Of a stretch of 18,059 nucleotides of DNA, positions 6,821 to 13,340 are shown piece by piece. Numbering within the stretch: position 1 is the stretch's first letter; the number at the start of each line of letters is the position of its first letter. Both the position numbers and the translations under genes were made by a program. This DNA comes from JAAYFT01 sp041655755 (lineage in GTDB: Bacteria; Bacillota; Clostridia; Tissierellales; Tissierellaceae), in the NCBI GenBank assembly GCA_041655755.1, contig JBBAEY010000047.1:1-18059 (forward strand), read 5' to 3'. The notes under the pieces were generated by a model that had not been told where the DNA came from, made no database searches, and saw only the letters and a program-made list of their open reading frames with translations.

Positions 6821-7096
6821 GTAACCGTGCACCTAGCTTTGGCGATCCTATTCCAAGCGTTACCTAGGTAGTTGGCTCGGATCAGGCTTCCCTGCGGCAC
6901 ACGAAAAGATTCACTTACCGCTGCTTCCTTCCAGACCTGACGGGGTTCATGAGTTTCCGTTGCGCAGGACCCAATCGTCAACACCACTTGCCTAGGGCAG
7001 ACCCTACAATAGAGAAGCCTAGACTAGGAGTTCAATCCTGCTATAGCGGATTGCAGGTTATAGGGCACCGCTACCTCCCCATCTAGCACGGCAAAA
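6821..7096 (-). ncRNA. ffs: Signal recognition particle RNA, long form with Alu domain (scRNA/6S-type)
   Basis: Reverse strand carries the universal SRP core, GTCAGGTCTGGAAGGAAGCA, within its symmetric and asymmetric loops, flanked by GTGTTGACGATTGGGTCCTG and GTGTGCCGCAGGGAAGCCTG as in Bacillus scRNA. The 5' part (TTGCCGTGCTAG..GGGGAGGTAGCGGTGCCC) is the Alu domain found in Bacillus and clostridia, and the 3' end (GGTGCACGGTTAC) can pair with the 5' GCCGTGC. This gives about 275 nt; both ends are accurate to only a few bases. It lies 8 bases downstream of tRNA-Ser on the same strand and ends at the shared terminator. With Ffh it targets ribosomes making membrane proteins. Confidence 0.95.
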
Positions 7097-7104
7097 TTTT
7101 CTAA

Positions 7105-7196
7105 TGGCGGAGAGAGAGGGATTCGAACCCTCGAGACGCTTATCACGCCTACACGATTTCCAGTCGTGCGCCTTCGTCCAGCTCGACCATCTCTCC
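7105..7196 (-). tRNA. tRNA-Ser (anticodon GGA)
   Basis: Reverse strand starts GGAGAGATGGTCGAGC and ends GGGTTCGAATCCCTCTCTCC-GCCA. The 7-bp acceptor stem pairs. The anticodon stem-loop is CACGA-CTGGAAA-TCGTG with anticodon GGA, reading UCC/UCU. The long variable arm is typical of tRNA-Ser and CCA is encoded. The product is 92 nt. It is probably co-transcribed with the SRP RNA. Confidence 0.96.
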
Positions 7197-7236
7197 ATAT
7201 AGATTGAGTGGGCAACAATGATTACCACAGAAATAA

Positions 7237-7265
7237 ATTATACAGGAAATATGTATTGTTGTCAA
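7237..7265 (-). promoter_or_regulatory. Consensus sigma-A promoter for tRNA-Ser and SRP RNA
   Basis: Reverse strand reads TTGACA, 17 bases, TATAAT: a perfect match with ideal spacing, about 40 bases upstream of the tRNA, as expected for a stable-RNA unit. Confidence 0.9.
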
Positions 7266-7279
7266 CTCTAAACTATTCT

Positions 7280-7627
7280 TTATGCCTTCATTATCAAGGC
7301 AATAAATTCCAAATTATCTTGTCCAATGTTTTTAATAGAATGGCCTTCACCGCTCCTACACAGGGCAAAATGTCCTCCTTCCAAGGTGACATCCCTGCCA
7401 TTGTCATTGTAGAGGGCCTGACCCCTTAGAATATAATAGGCCTCTTGCTCGTCCTGGTGCCTGTGAAAACCTATGGAAGCCCCAGGTTCAAGCAGGTGTT
7501 TGGCAAACAATCTGCCATGGCCATAAAAATCCTCCACCTCTAGGAAATGTGTCCTATTTATGTCCCCTTCCCCTTCCATGAGATTAGCTACTGTATCCTT
7601 TCTTAATTCCGACTCCTTTTTAATCAT
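7280..7627 (-). CDS. Small cupin-domain protein
   Basis: A single-domain cupin of 115 residues. Motif 1 is present as GASIGFHRHQDEQEAYYILRG (H-x-H-x4-E metal ligands plus terminal Gly), and motif 2 as GGHFALCRSGEGHSIKN with the fourth ligand His. Such proteins are usually metal-binding sensors, isomerases or dioxygenase-like; the substrate cannot be told. An upstream in-frame ATG would give 135 residues, but the ATG at 7627 has GGAGG at proper spacing and the promoter at 7678-7706 places the transcript start inside the longer version. It stands alone, between the tRNA/SRP unit and the signalling operon. Confidence 0.82.
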   Translation of the reverse strand: MIKKESELRKDTVANLMEGEGDINRTHFLEVEDFYGHGRLFAKHLLEPGASIGFHRHQDEQEAYYILRGQALYNDNGRDVTLEGGHFALCRSGEGHSIKNIGQDNLEFIALIMKA

Positions 7628-7677
7628 CAAAGTTTCCTCCCAACCATTGATATAGGTAAGTATATTCATCCTAATAC

Positions 7678-7706
7678 ATTTTATCAAAGTGTAAAAGGAA
7701 AATCAA
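7678..7706 (-). promoter_or_regulatory. Sigma-A promoter of the cupin gene
   Basis: Reverse strand: TTGATT (7701-7706), 17 bases, TAAAAT (7678-7683). The transcript would begin about 45 bases upstream of the cupin ATG at 7627. Confidence 0.6.
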
Positions 7707-7769
7707 TTATAGGCCATGTAAATCTATTTTTTTCTTGAGTTTATTCTATTGTCAATGTGGATATAAACA

Positions 7770-7798
7770 TTGTAAGGAACAGAGATATAGGATATAAT
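7770..7798 (+). promoter_or_regulatory. Sigma-A promoter of the receiver-CheC-cyclase operon
   Basis: TTGTAA (7770-7775), 17 bases, TATAAT (7793-7798), about 34 bases before the first ATG. No sigma-D elements are seen, so the trio is apparently not in the late flagellar class. Confidence 0.65.
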
Positions 7799-7831
7799 AT
7801 ATCAGATACTAGTTAATTAGGGGGAGACCGT

Positions 7832-8209
7832 ATGAGATTTTTAATAGTAGACGACTCTAAGTTCACACAAAAGATAACAGAAAGGTATTTAAGGGAAAAA
7901 TTTGAAGATGCTGAAATTGTCCTTGCAGGGGATGGTAAGGAAGGCTTTGACAAGTACAGGGAGCTAAGACCAGATTATGTATTTGTAGACCTTTTGATGC
8001 CTATAATCAATGGTCAGGAATTGATAAAGTTAATTAAGGAAGAGGACAGGGATTCTAAGATATTTATAATAACTGCTGATGTGCAGAAATCAGTAAAAGA
8101 GGAAATGGAAGGGTATGGTTTACTTGGCTTCATAAATAAGCCAATTGACGACGAAAAGATTGAGGACATTTACAAGACCATATTAGGTGATAAAAATGGA
8201 TCCAACTAG
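7832..8209 (+). CDS. CheY-like single-domain response regulator
   Basis: A stand-alone receiver of 125 residues. All catalytic positions are there: acidic pair D7/D8 (LIVDDSK), phospho-acceptor D53 (VFVDLLMP), Thr81 (IIITAD region) and Lys103 (INKPID). There is no output domain, so it acts by protein contact, as CheY does at the flagellar switch, or as a phosphate relay. GGGGGAGA sits before the ATG. The gene overlaps the start of a CheC-type phosphatase gene by 14 bases, which strongly suggests that the phosphatase dephosphorylates this receiver. No histidine kinase (CheA) is encoded in the window, so the phosphodonor is unknown. Confidence 0.9.
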   Translation: MRFLIVDDSKFTQKITERYLREKFEDAEIVLAGDGKEGFDKYRELRPDYVFVDLLMPIINGQELIKLIKEEDRDSKIFIITADVQKSVKEEMEGYGLLGFINKPIDDEKIEDIYKTILGDKNGSN

Positions 8210-8828
8210 CCTAACATACGATATCCTCAAGGAGATGTTCAATATCAGCGTAGGTAAAGCAGCAAAGATTCTCTCTGAAATAACCAGCAAAAAGATTAAG
8301 CTAGATGTGCCAAGAATAGAATTTTTGGATTCAAAAGACAAGAGAGAGGTAAATAATTCCTTTTCAAACATACCAGATGGGACACTGATGTTATCCTCAA
8401 TAAGTTTCAGTCAAAAACTTAGTGGAGAAGCAAATTTAATTTTTCCTGCCAACAAGATGAAAAGTTTTATTAATCTGTGCCTAGATGAAGATAGTAGGGA
8501 TACAGGAGATACGGATTTTACAGACATGGATTTTGACGTAATAAGAGAAGTAGGCAATATTATCTTGAATTCCATAGTGGGTGAGATGGGAAATTTCTTA
8601 GATATTAACTTAGATTATTCCTTGCCTGAGGTCAAGGTTTTTGCCAAGGAGGACTTTAAAAGCGACTTGGCCAGCAAGGAATACTTTTACATGCTTATGC
8701 TCTATATCACATTTATAATATGCGATACAGAGATTGAAGGGGCCATAATTATCAACCTAAAGACCAGGAACTCCTTTGAAGAGCTAATGAGAATATTAAA
8801 GAAGATGGAAGATGATTTAGATGATTAG
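8196..8828 (+). CDS. cheC: CheC-family CheY-P phosphatase
   Basis: A 210-residue CheC/CheX/FliY-family protein. Both copies of the active-site motif [D/S]x3Ex2Nx22P are complete: the first begins D-ILK-E-MF-N and ends at P 23 positions on, the second begins D-VIR-E-VG-N and likewise ends in LP. CheC hydrolyses the aspartyl phosphate of CheY; it is often helped by CheD, which is not in this window. The ATG at 8196 was preferred over an in-frame GTG at 8187 because AGGTGAT lies just before it. The gene overlaps the receiver upstream by 14 bases and the cyclase downstream by 8, so translation of the three is coupled. It is also compatible with a CheC paralogue dedicated to this pathway. Confidence 0.87.
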   Translation: MDPTSLTYDILKEMFNISVGKAAKILSEITSKKIKLDVPRIEFLDSKDKREVNNSFSNIPDGTLMLSSISFSQKLSGEANLIFPANKMKSFINLCLDEDSRDTGDTDFTDMDFDVIREVGNIILNSIVGEMGNFLDINLDYSLPEVKVFAKEDFKSDLASKEYFYMLMLYITFIICDTEIEGAIIINLKTRNSFEELMRILKKMEDDLDD

Positions 8829-9747
8829 TTCAAAATTTAACATACTAAACTATATAAATGAAGGCATCATAATTGCCAACAAGGACCTGGAGCTAGTATT
8901 TTGGAACAGTCGCCTAGGGGAAATGGTAGATTTAAGTGAAGATTCATTGAACAAAAAAATATACGAGCTCTTTCCAAAATTAAATAAAAGTTTCTTTATA
9001 GATTCCATAGAGGGCGTATTGGAAAGGGATTTTAAATATTTTTATTCCTCGGCAATGCATAGGAACTTAATATCAGATAAGGCAGACCTCAATATCAAAT
9101 TAAGTAGATTCGAACATGGGGGGGAAATATACCTAATCATAGAATGTATAGACGTCACAAGTCAAAATATCAGAATTAATCAGCTAAAGGAGTACAACAA
9201 GGATTTACATACCTTAAATAAAAGACTGATGGAACAGGAGCAGGAAATTACCAGATTAGCCTACTATGACAATCTTACAGGCCTTGCCAATAGGACCTTC
9301 TTTTATCATATGGCCGAAAAGTTTCTGTATGATGCCAAGAGAAACAACAAGAAGATTGGATTCATGTTCATAGATATTGACGATTTCAAGGGAATTAACG
9401 ATACCTATGGACACTTGGCCGGTGACAAGATATTAAAAGAAGTGTCAAAGATTTTAGAGGCTAGTACTAGGCTTAGCGATATAGTGGCTAGACACGGTGG
9501 AGATGAATTTTTGATACTGCTGTCGGACTGCAAAAACTACAAGGATTACGATGTCATAGCTACTAGAATTGCCAATTCAAATAAAAACATCAAAATCAGT
9601 GATGAGGCAAGTATAGAAATATCCCTGAGCATAGGGGTTAGCTTCTATCCAAAGGATGGGAAAAATATAGACCAACTAATATCCAAGGCGGATAAGGCCA
9701 TGTATAAGGTAAAGAAGTCCGGTGGCAACAAGTGTGCAAGATACTAA
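8821..9747 (+). CDS. PAS-GGDEF diguanylate cyclase
   Basis: A 308-residue cytoplasmic enzyme that would make c-di-GMP from two GTP. An N-terminal PAS-like sensor (residues 1 to about 115, starting FNILNYINEGIIIANKDLEL and ending ECIDVTSQN) is joined by a coiled-coil helix (about 118-146) to a GGDEF domain (about 147-308). The active-site GGDEF is intact at 226-230, the metal-binding D185 is present, and an RxxD product-inhibition site (RLSD, 217-220) lies exactly five residues upstream. There is no membrane segment, so the PAS sees an internal signal. It overlaps the CheC gene by 8 bases, with only a weak GGA as ribosome binding site. dnaX follows after 38 bases. Confidence 0.92.
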   Translation: MISSKFNILNYINEGIIIANKDLELVFWNSRLGEMVDLSEDSLNKKIYELFPKLNKSFFIDSIEGVLERDFKYFYSSAMHRNLISDKADLNIKLSRFEHGGEIYLIIECIDVTSQNIRINQLKEYNKDLHTLNKRLMEQEQEITRLAYYDNLTGLANRTFFYHMAEKFLYDAKRNNKKIGFMFIDIDDFKGINDTYGHLAGDKILKEVSKILEASTRLSDIVARHGGDEFLILLSDCKNYKDYDVIATRIANSNKNIKISDEASIEISLSIGVSFYPKDGKNIDQLISKADKAMYKVKKSGGNKCARY

Positions 9748-9785
9748 GAGGCATATAACTAGAATATAAAAGCGCAGGTGACAAT

Positions 9786-11417
9786 ATGTACCAAGCCATA
9801 TATAGGAAGTATAGGCCCAAGACATTTGATGAGCTTTTGGGCCAAAAGCATGTGACTAATATATTAAAAAATCAAATAAGGGCTGGAAACGTAGGCCATG
9901 CCTATCTTTTTTCAGGGACCAGGGGAACGGGTAAGACATCTGCAGCCAAGATATTCTCTAGGGCTGTAAATTGCCTAAAGCCCATAGATGGAAATCCATG
10001 TAACCAATGCGAGATATGCAGGGGCATACTAGATGAAAGTATAATGGATATAATAGAGATGGACGCAGCCAGCAATAGGAGGATAGAAGATATAAGGGAG
10101 TTAAGGGACAAGGTGGTCTACCCACCAGCTAGGACCAAATTCAAGGTATATATAATAGACGAGGTCCACATGCTTACATCTGAATCCTTTAATGCCCTGT
10201 TGAAAACCTTAGAAGAACCGCCAAAGCACCTGGTATTTATACTGGCGACAACAGAGCCTCAAAAATTGCCCCAGACCATATTGTCCAGATGCCAGAGATT
10301 TGATTTTAGAAGGATAGGGAAAAAAGACATCATAGAAAATATGAGAAAAATCAGTGAGGATCTGGGGATTGGAGTAGAGCAAAAAGCCTTAAGTCTTATA
10401 GCCAGCAATGTAGACGGGGCCATGAGAGACGCCCTAAGCCTATTGGATCAGTGTCTTTCCTTGGGGGGAGACAAGGTTAGCTATGAGGATGCCATAGACA
10501 TACTAGGTGCAGTGAACATGGATATAATCTTAGATATAGTAGACGGCATAATAGGTAGGAATATAGAAGGGACCCTGGCAACCATAGATCAGGTAATTGA
10601 AAATGGAAAAGATATCAACCAATTAATAAAGGACCTAATATATCATTATAGGAACCTGATGATAGTCAAGGCCAGCAAGGACCCAAAAACACTGGTAGAA
10701 GTAGAAGAAGACCTGCTGGAAAAATATATAGGCCAGGCTGAGAATATTGAGATAAGCCAAATACTAAGGAGTCTAGATATATTGGCAGCAGCAGACGATA
10801 AGGCCAAATGGTCATCTGCTCCCAGGGTGATATTGGAGATGGCAGCCCTAGAGCTGATAAAGCTAAGGGAGCTTCTTTCCCTAGAGGAGAGGGTAGAAAG
10901 GTTGGAGAAGGGTATGGCAACCGACACTAGGGCTCCAGTAGAAGTACCCGCGAAACCAGTAGAAGAGGAGATGGCAAGGAGTCCAGTCAGGGAAAAACCA
11001 AGGGAAAAAGTCAAAGAAACAAAAGAAGAAGCTGGAGAAGAATTTGTAGATGATGGAAAAGATTTAGAATTTCAGACAATAGCGGGGGATTGGGATAAGA
11101 TCCTGCAAAAAATAAAATCCCAAAAGATGAATATATATGCACTCCTAATAGAAGGTCAGCCAATAGCCTATTCCAATGGGCAAATTTCAATCGGCTACAA
11201 GGAAGGCTTTGGATTCCACAAGGAGGCAGTATCTAGGCCTCAAAACAAGGAGTTTGTAGAAAAGGTAGTATCCAATTACTACAGGAAAGACCTAAAGGTT
11301 TCATTTACTATGCTAAATGAAAAGGAAAAAGCTTCAAAGGAAGAGACCATAGATAAGGACAAGGAAATTAAAAGGGTCAAGGACTTCTTTGGAGAGGATA
11401 TAGTAGAAATAAAATAG
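9786..11417 (+). CDS. dnaX: DNA polymerase III subunit gamma/tau
   Basis: The clamp-loader ATPase that places the sliding clamp on DNA. 543 residues. Walker A GTRGTGKT at 44-51, a zinc module C63-x8-C72-x2-C75-x2-C78, Walker B IIDEVHML near 124-131, sensor LATTEPQKLP and the SRC arginine finger at 167-169. Domain III follows to about residue 375, then a low-complexity Pro/Glu/Lys linker (about 380-425) and a tau-specific C-terminal domain. AGGTGA precedes the ATG. I found no X-XXY-YYZ slippery heptamer in frame near the linker, so a short gamma form is not evident. It opens the conserved dnaX-ebfC-recR order. Confidence 0.97.
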   Translation: MYQAIYRKYRPKTFDELLGQKHVTNILKNQIRAGNVGHAYLFSGTRGTGKTSAAKIFSRAVNCLKPIDGNPCNQCEICRGILDESIMDIIEMDAASNRRIEDIRELRDKVVYPPARTKFKVYIIDEVHMLTSESFNALLKTLEEPPKHLVFILATTEPQKLPQTILSRCQRFDFRRIGKKDIIENMRKISEDLGIGVEQKALSLIASNVDGAMRDALSLLDQCLSLGGDKVSYEDAIDILGAVNMDIILDIVDGIIGRNIEGTLATIDQVIENGKDINQLIKDLIYHYRNLMIVKASKDPKTLVEVEEDLLEKYIGQAENIEISQILRSLDILAAADDKAKWSSAPRVILEMAALELIKLRELLSLEERVERLEKGMATDTRAPVEVPAKPVEEEMARSPVREKPREKVKETKEEAGEEFVDDGKDLEFQTIAGDWDKILQKIKSQKMNIYALLIEGQPIAYSNGQISIGYKEGFGFHKEAVSRPQNKEFVEKVVSNYYRKDLKVSFTMLNEKEKASKEETIDKDKEIKRVKDFFGEDIVEIK

Positions 11418-11431
11418 AAAGGAGAAATAGA

Positions 11432-11770
11432 ATGGCAAGAGGAGGATTCCCTGGAAAGGGTGGAAATATGGGAAATATGATGAAACAGGTACAAAAAATG
11501 CAGAAACAAATGGAGGATATGCAAAGGCAATTGGAGGAAACAGAAGTAGAAGCCAGTGCTGGTGGAGGAGCTATCACATGTAAGGTCAATGGAAAAAAAG
11601 AGCTCCTATCCATTAATATAGATGAAAGCGTAGTAGATCCAGAAGATGTAGAGATGCTAGAAGATTTGGTATTGGCAGCTATTAATGAGGCCATGAGAAA
11701 ATCAGATGAGATGATGGAAACAGAGATGAAAAAATTAACAGGTGGAATGAATATACCAGGATTATTCTAA
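11432..11770 (+). CDS. ebfC: Nucleoid-associated protein YbaB/EbfC
   Basis: A 112-residue dimeric DNA-binding protein found between dnaX and recR in most bacteria. The N-terminal Met/Gly-rich segment (GGNMGNMMKQVQKMQKQMED) leads into the long helix, followed by the VEASAGGGAITCKVNGKKEL beta sheet and the conserved EMLEDLVLAAINEAMRKS helix. AAAGGAG lies just upstream of the ATG, 14 bases after dnaX. It coats DNA non-specifically and its link to repair is via gene order. Confidence 0.96.
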   Translation: MARGGFPGKGGNMGNMMKQVQKMQKQMEDMQRQLEETEVEASAGGGAITCKVNGKKELLSINIDESVVDPEDVEMLEDLVLAAINEAMRKSDEMMETEMKKLTGGMNIPGLF

Positions 11771-11789
11771 TTAGAAAGGGAGTAAAACA

Positions 11790-12389
11790 ATGCAGCAGTA
11801 TCCAGTACCCATAGGAAATTTAATCGAACAGCTTTCTAAATTGCCGGGCATAGGTAGGAAAACAGCCCAGAGACTAGCCTTTTATATACTGGAGATGGAA
11901 GATATAGAAGCTGAGAGACTGTCCAGTTCAATAAGCAATGCAAAGGAAAACATAAGGCTATGTAGTATATGCTGCAATTTAACAGATGAAGACCCCTGCC
12001 AGATCTGTAGAGATGCTAGGAGGGACAAGGCGACCATATGTGTAGTAGAGGGGCCAAAGGACATCATAGCCATGGAGAGGACAAAGGAATACAGGGGGGA
12101 GTATCATGTACTTCACGGTGTCTTATCTCCCATGGACAATGTGGGCCCTGACGATATAAGAATAAAGGAATTACTTATGAGGCTGTCAGACAGTCAGGTA
12201 AGGGAAATCATCATAGCCACAAACCCAACGGTAGAAGGAGAGGCCACAGCCCTATATCTGTCTAGGTTAATCAAACCCCTGGGCATTACAGTGACGAGAA
12301 TAGCCCATGGCATACCTGTAGGAGGGGATTTGGAATACTTCGACGAAGTAACCATATCAAAGGCAATGGAAAATCGTAGGGAAATATGA
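11790..12389 (+). CDS. recR: Recombination mediator RecR
   Basis: A 199-residue protein of the RecFOR pathway that forms a ring around DNA and with RecO loads RecA onto gaps. N-terminal helix-hairpin-helix (IEQLSKLPGIGRKTAQRLA, about 12-30), a four-Cys zinc finger C58-x2-C61-x8-C70-x2-C73, a Toprim domain starting at about residue 82 (ICVVEGPKD, with catalytic-type E87), and a C-terminal Walker-B-like region (GVLSPMDNVGPDDIRI) in place. Length is typical. It starts 19 bases after ebfC with AAAGGGAG in between and ends the operon; a hairpin follows at 12447-12466. Confidence 0.97.
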   Translation: MQQYPVPIGNLIEQLSKLPGIGRKTAQRLAFYILEMEDIEAERLSSSISNAKENIRLCSICCNLTDEDPCQICRDARRDKATICVVEGPKDIIAMERTKEYRGEYHVLHGVLSPMDNVGPDDIRIKELLMRLSDSQVREIIIATNPTVEGEATALYLSRLIKPLGITVTRIAHGIPVGGDLEYFDEVTISKAMENRREI

Positions 12390-12466
12390 GCCAGCGGGGA
12401 CGGTTCTCGGTGGCCCATTTTATACAATTTACGATTTTATTGACAAGGGAACCTGCCAAGGTTCTC
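12390..12466. repeat. REP-like / transposon-end-like fragment downstream of recR
   Basis: Immediately after the recR stop is a GC-rich stretch (12390-12414) with GCGGGGACGGTTCTCGG bounded by GCCA and TGGC, unlike the AT-rich surroundings. GGTTCTC recurs at 12460-12466. From memory, GGGGACGGTTCT motifs are widespread in Firmicute intergenic repeats near REP-associated transposases. No transposase is present here. Confidence 0.35.
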
Positions 12467-12474
12467 TGTTTTAT
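12447..12474 (+). terminator. Probable terminator of the dnaX-ebfC-recR operon
   Basis: GGGAACCT (12447-12454), loop GCCA, AGGTTCTC (12459-12466; one G-U pair), followed by TGTTTTAT. Moderate stem and weak T-run. Confidence 0.55.
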
Positions 12475-12606
12475 ATAAAGAACAAAGGAGAAAAACCATA
12501 GAGAAATTTATAAGGGAAGTAGACAATCTAATTCCAATGAATATATTTTTTATCCTAGTGTTTTTTACAGGCCTTAGTGTATAATAATAGTACGAGGAGG
12601 GATGGT

Positions 12607-12975
12607 ATGAAATTTTGTTGGTCTACAATTAATGTAAAGAATTTAGAGGAAACTATCGACTTCTATGAAAGCATAATAGGACTAAGGGTAATGAGAAGAT
12701 TTGTAGCTGGTCCCAAAACAGAAATCGCATTCTTAGGTGATGGAAGGTCTACAGAGCTTGAATTTATTTTCAATGAAGACCATAAGGATATAGGCTTTGG
12801 GTCAGATATTTCCTGGGGATTCGAGGTAGAATCTGTAGATGAAATGGTGGAACTGGCTAAGGAAAAGGGAATAGAAATATTATCCGAAATAATTAGCCCG
12901 AATCCAAGCATAAGGTTTTTCTTTATCAAAGACCCCAATGGCCTGAGGATTCAATTAGTAGAAAACTTGGCATAA
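12607..12975 (+). CDS. VOC-fold (glyoxalase/bleomycin-resistance-like) protein lacking canonical His ligands
   Basis: A 122-residue single-module protein of the vicinal oxygen chelate superfamily: two beta-alpha-beta-beta-beta halves, with FCWSTINVKNLEETIDFYES opening the first and the FFFIKDPNGLRIQLVEN ending typical of the fold. Alignment by eye with GloA puts Trp5 where the first metal His normally is, Ser69/Trp70 where the second is, while Glu52 and Glu119 keep the two Glu positions. A glyoxalase I function is therefore unlikely. GAGGAGGG precedes the ATG at 12607, making this start better than the GTG at 12577. It stands alone between recR and the T-box; substrate unknown. Confidence 0.8.
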   Translation: MKFCWSTINVKNLEETIDFYESIIGLRVMRRFVAGPKTEIAFLGDGRSTELEFIFNEDHKDIGFGSDISWGFEVESVDEMVELAKEKGIEILSEIISPNPSIRFFFIKDPNGLRIQLVENLA

Positions 12976-12982
12976 TTTGTCC

Positions 12983-13011
12983 TTGCATTTTCTCTTCATT
13001 CCTGATAAGAT
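12983..13011 (+). promoter_or_regulatory. Sigma-A promoter of the T-box/trpB transcript
   Basis: TTGCAT (12983-12988), 17 bases, TAAGAT (13006-13011), about 25-35 bases before the T-box stem I. Confidence 0.55.
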
Positions 13012-13039
13012 GTTTTAAATACAAAAATACGAAATAAAT

Positions 13040-13306
13040 TCGATGATAAAGAAGAGTAGTTAATTCCTTTCTTTCACAGAGAGCTAAAATATGGTGGGAT
13101 TTAGCAAAGAGAGTTTTGATGAATGGACTTTATAGAAGCTGGTGGAAATCTATAGGTGAAGACATAGAGAGTACCCCCTGCCGGAAGCCTACCGTTAACT
13201 AAGGACAGGATATGTCAGTATCCCATAGAGAGTGATGCATTTTTTTGCATAATCTAGGTGGCACCGCGAATTTAATCTTCGTCCTATTGTGGATGGAGGT
13301 TTTTTT
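13040..13306 (+). promoter_or_regulatory. Tryptophan T-box riboswitch
   Basis: The leader holds the T-box sequence AGGTGGCACCGCG (13256-13268), which pairs with the uncharged tRNA acceptor end in the antiterminator. Upstream are stem I with AGAG motifs and the specifier GAATGGACT, in which TGG (13124-13126) is the Trp codon in the usual GAA-NNN-A setting. A terminator hairpin, TTCGTCC (13278-13284), loop TATTGT, GGATGGA (13291-13297), is followed by seven Ts. Uncharged tRNA-Trp should prevent termination and turn on the following trpB. The 5' boundary is approximate. Confidence 0.93.
13278..13306 (+). terminator. Regulated terminator of the Trp T-box
   Basis: Seven-base-pair stem with a 6-base loop and a T-run; its 5' arm follows the T-box bulge sequence and would be sequestered in the antiterminator form. 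Confidence 0.85.
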
Positions 13307-13340
13307 GTTTTTTTGTATCAATAGAAAAAGGAGGATTACA

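Noticed and set aside
7024..7218. Minus-strand open frame of 64 codons
   Set aside because: It covers the 5' part of the SRP RNA and all of tRNA-Ser, so it is a chance frame in RNA genes.
10950..11060. Programmed frameshift in dnaX giving a gamma form
   Set aside because: A-rich runs in the linker are not in the X-XXY-YYZ phase, and no stimulating hairpin is evident.
12485..12584. Open frame ending in a hydrophobic peptide (PMNIFFILVFFTGLSV) before the VOC gene
   Set aside because: AAAGGAG is present but the frame has no ATG, GTG or TTG near it; the only ATG gives 15 residues. It could be a decayed gene but cannot be supported.
12577..12606. GTG start for the VOC gene
   Set aside because: The ATG at 12607 has GAGGAGGG at good spacing and matches the family start.
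13245..13340. Longer trpB start giving 419 residues
   Set aside because: The extra residues are read through the T-box and its terminator, and the ATG at 13341 has a strong AAAGGAGG.
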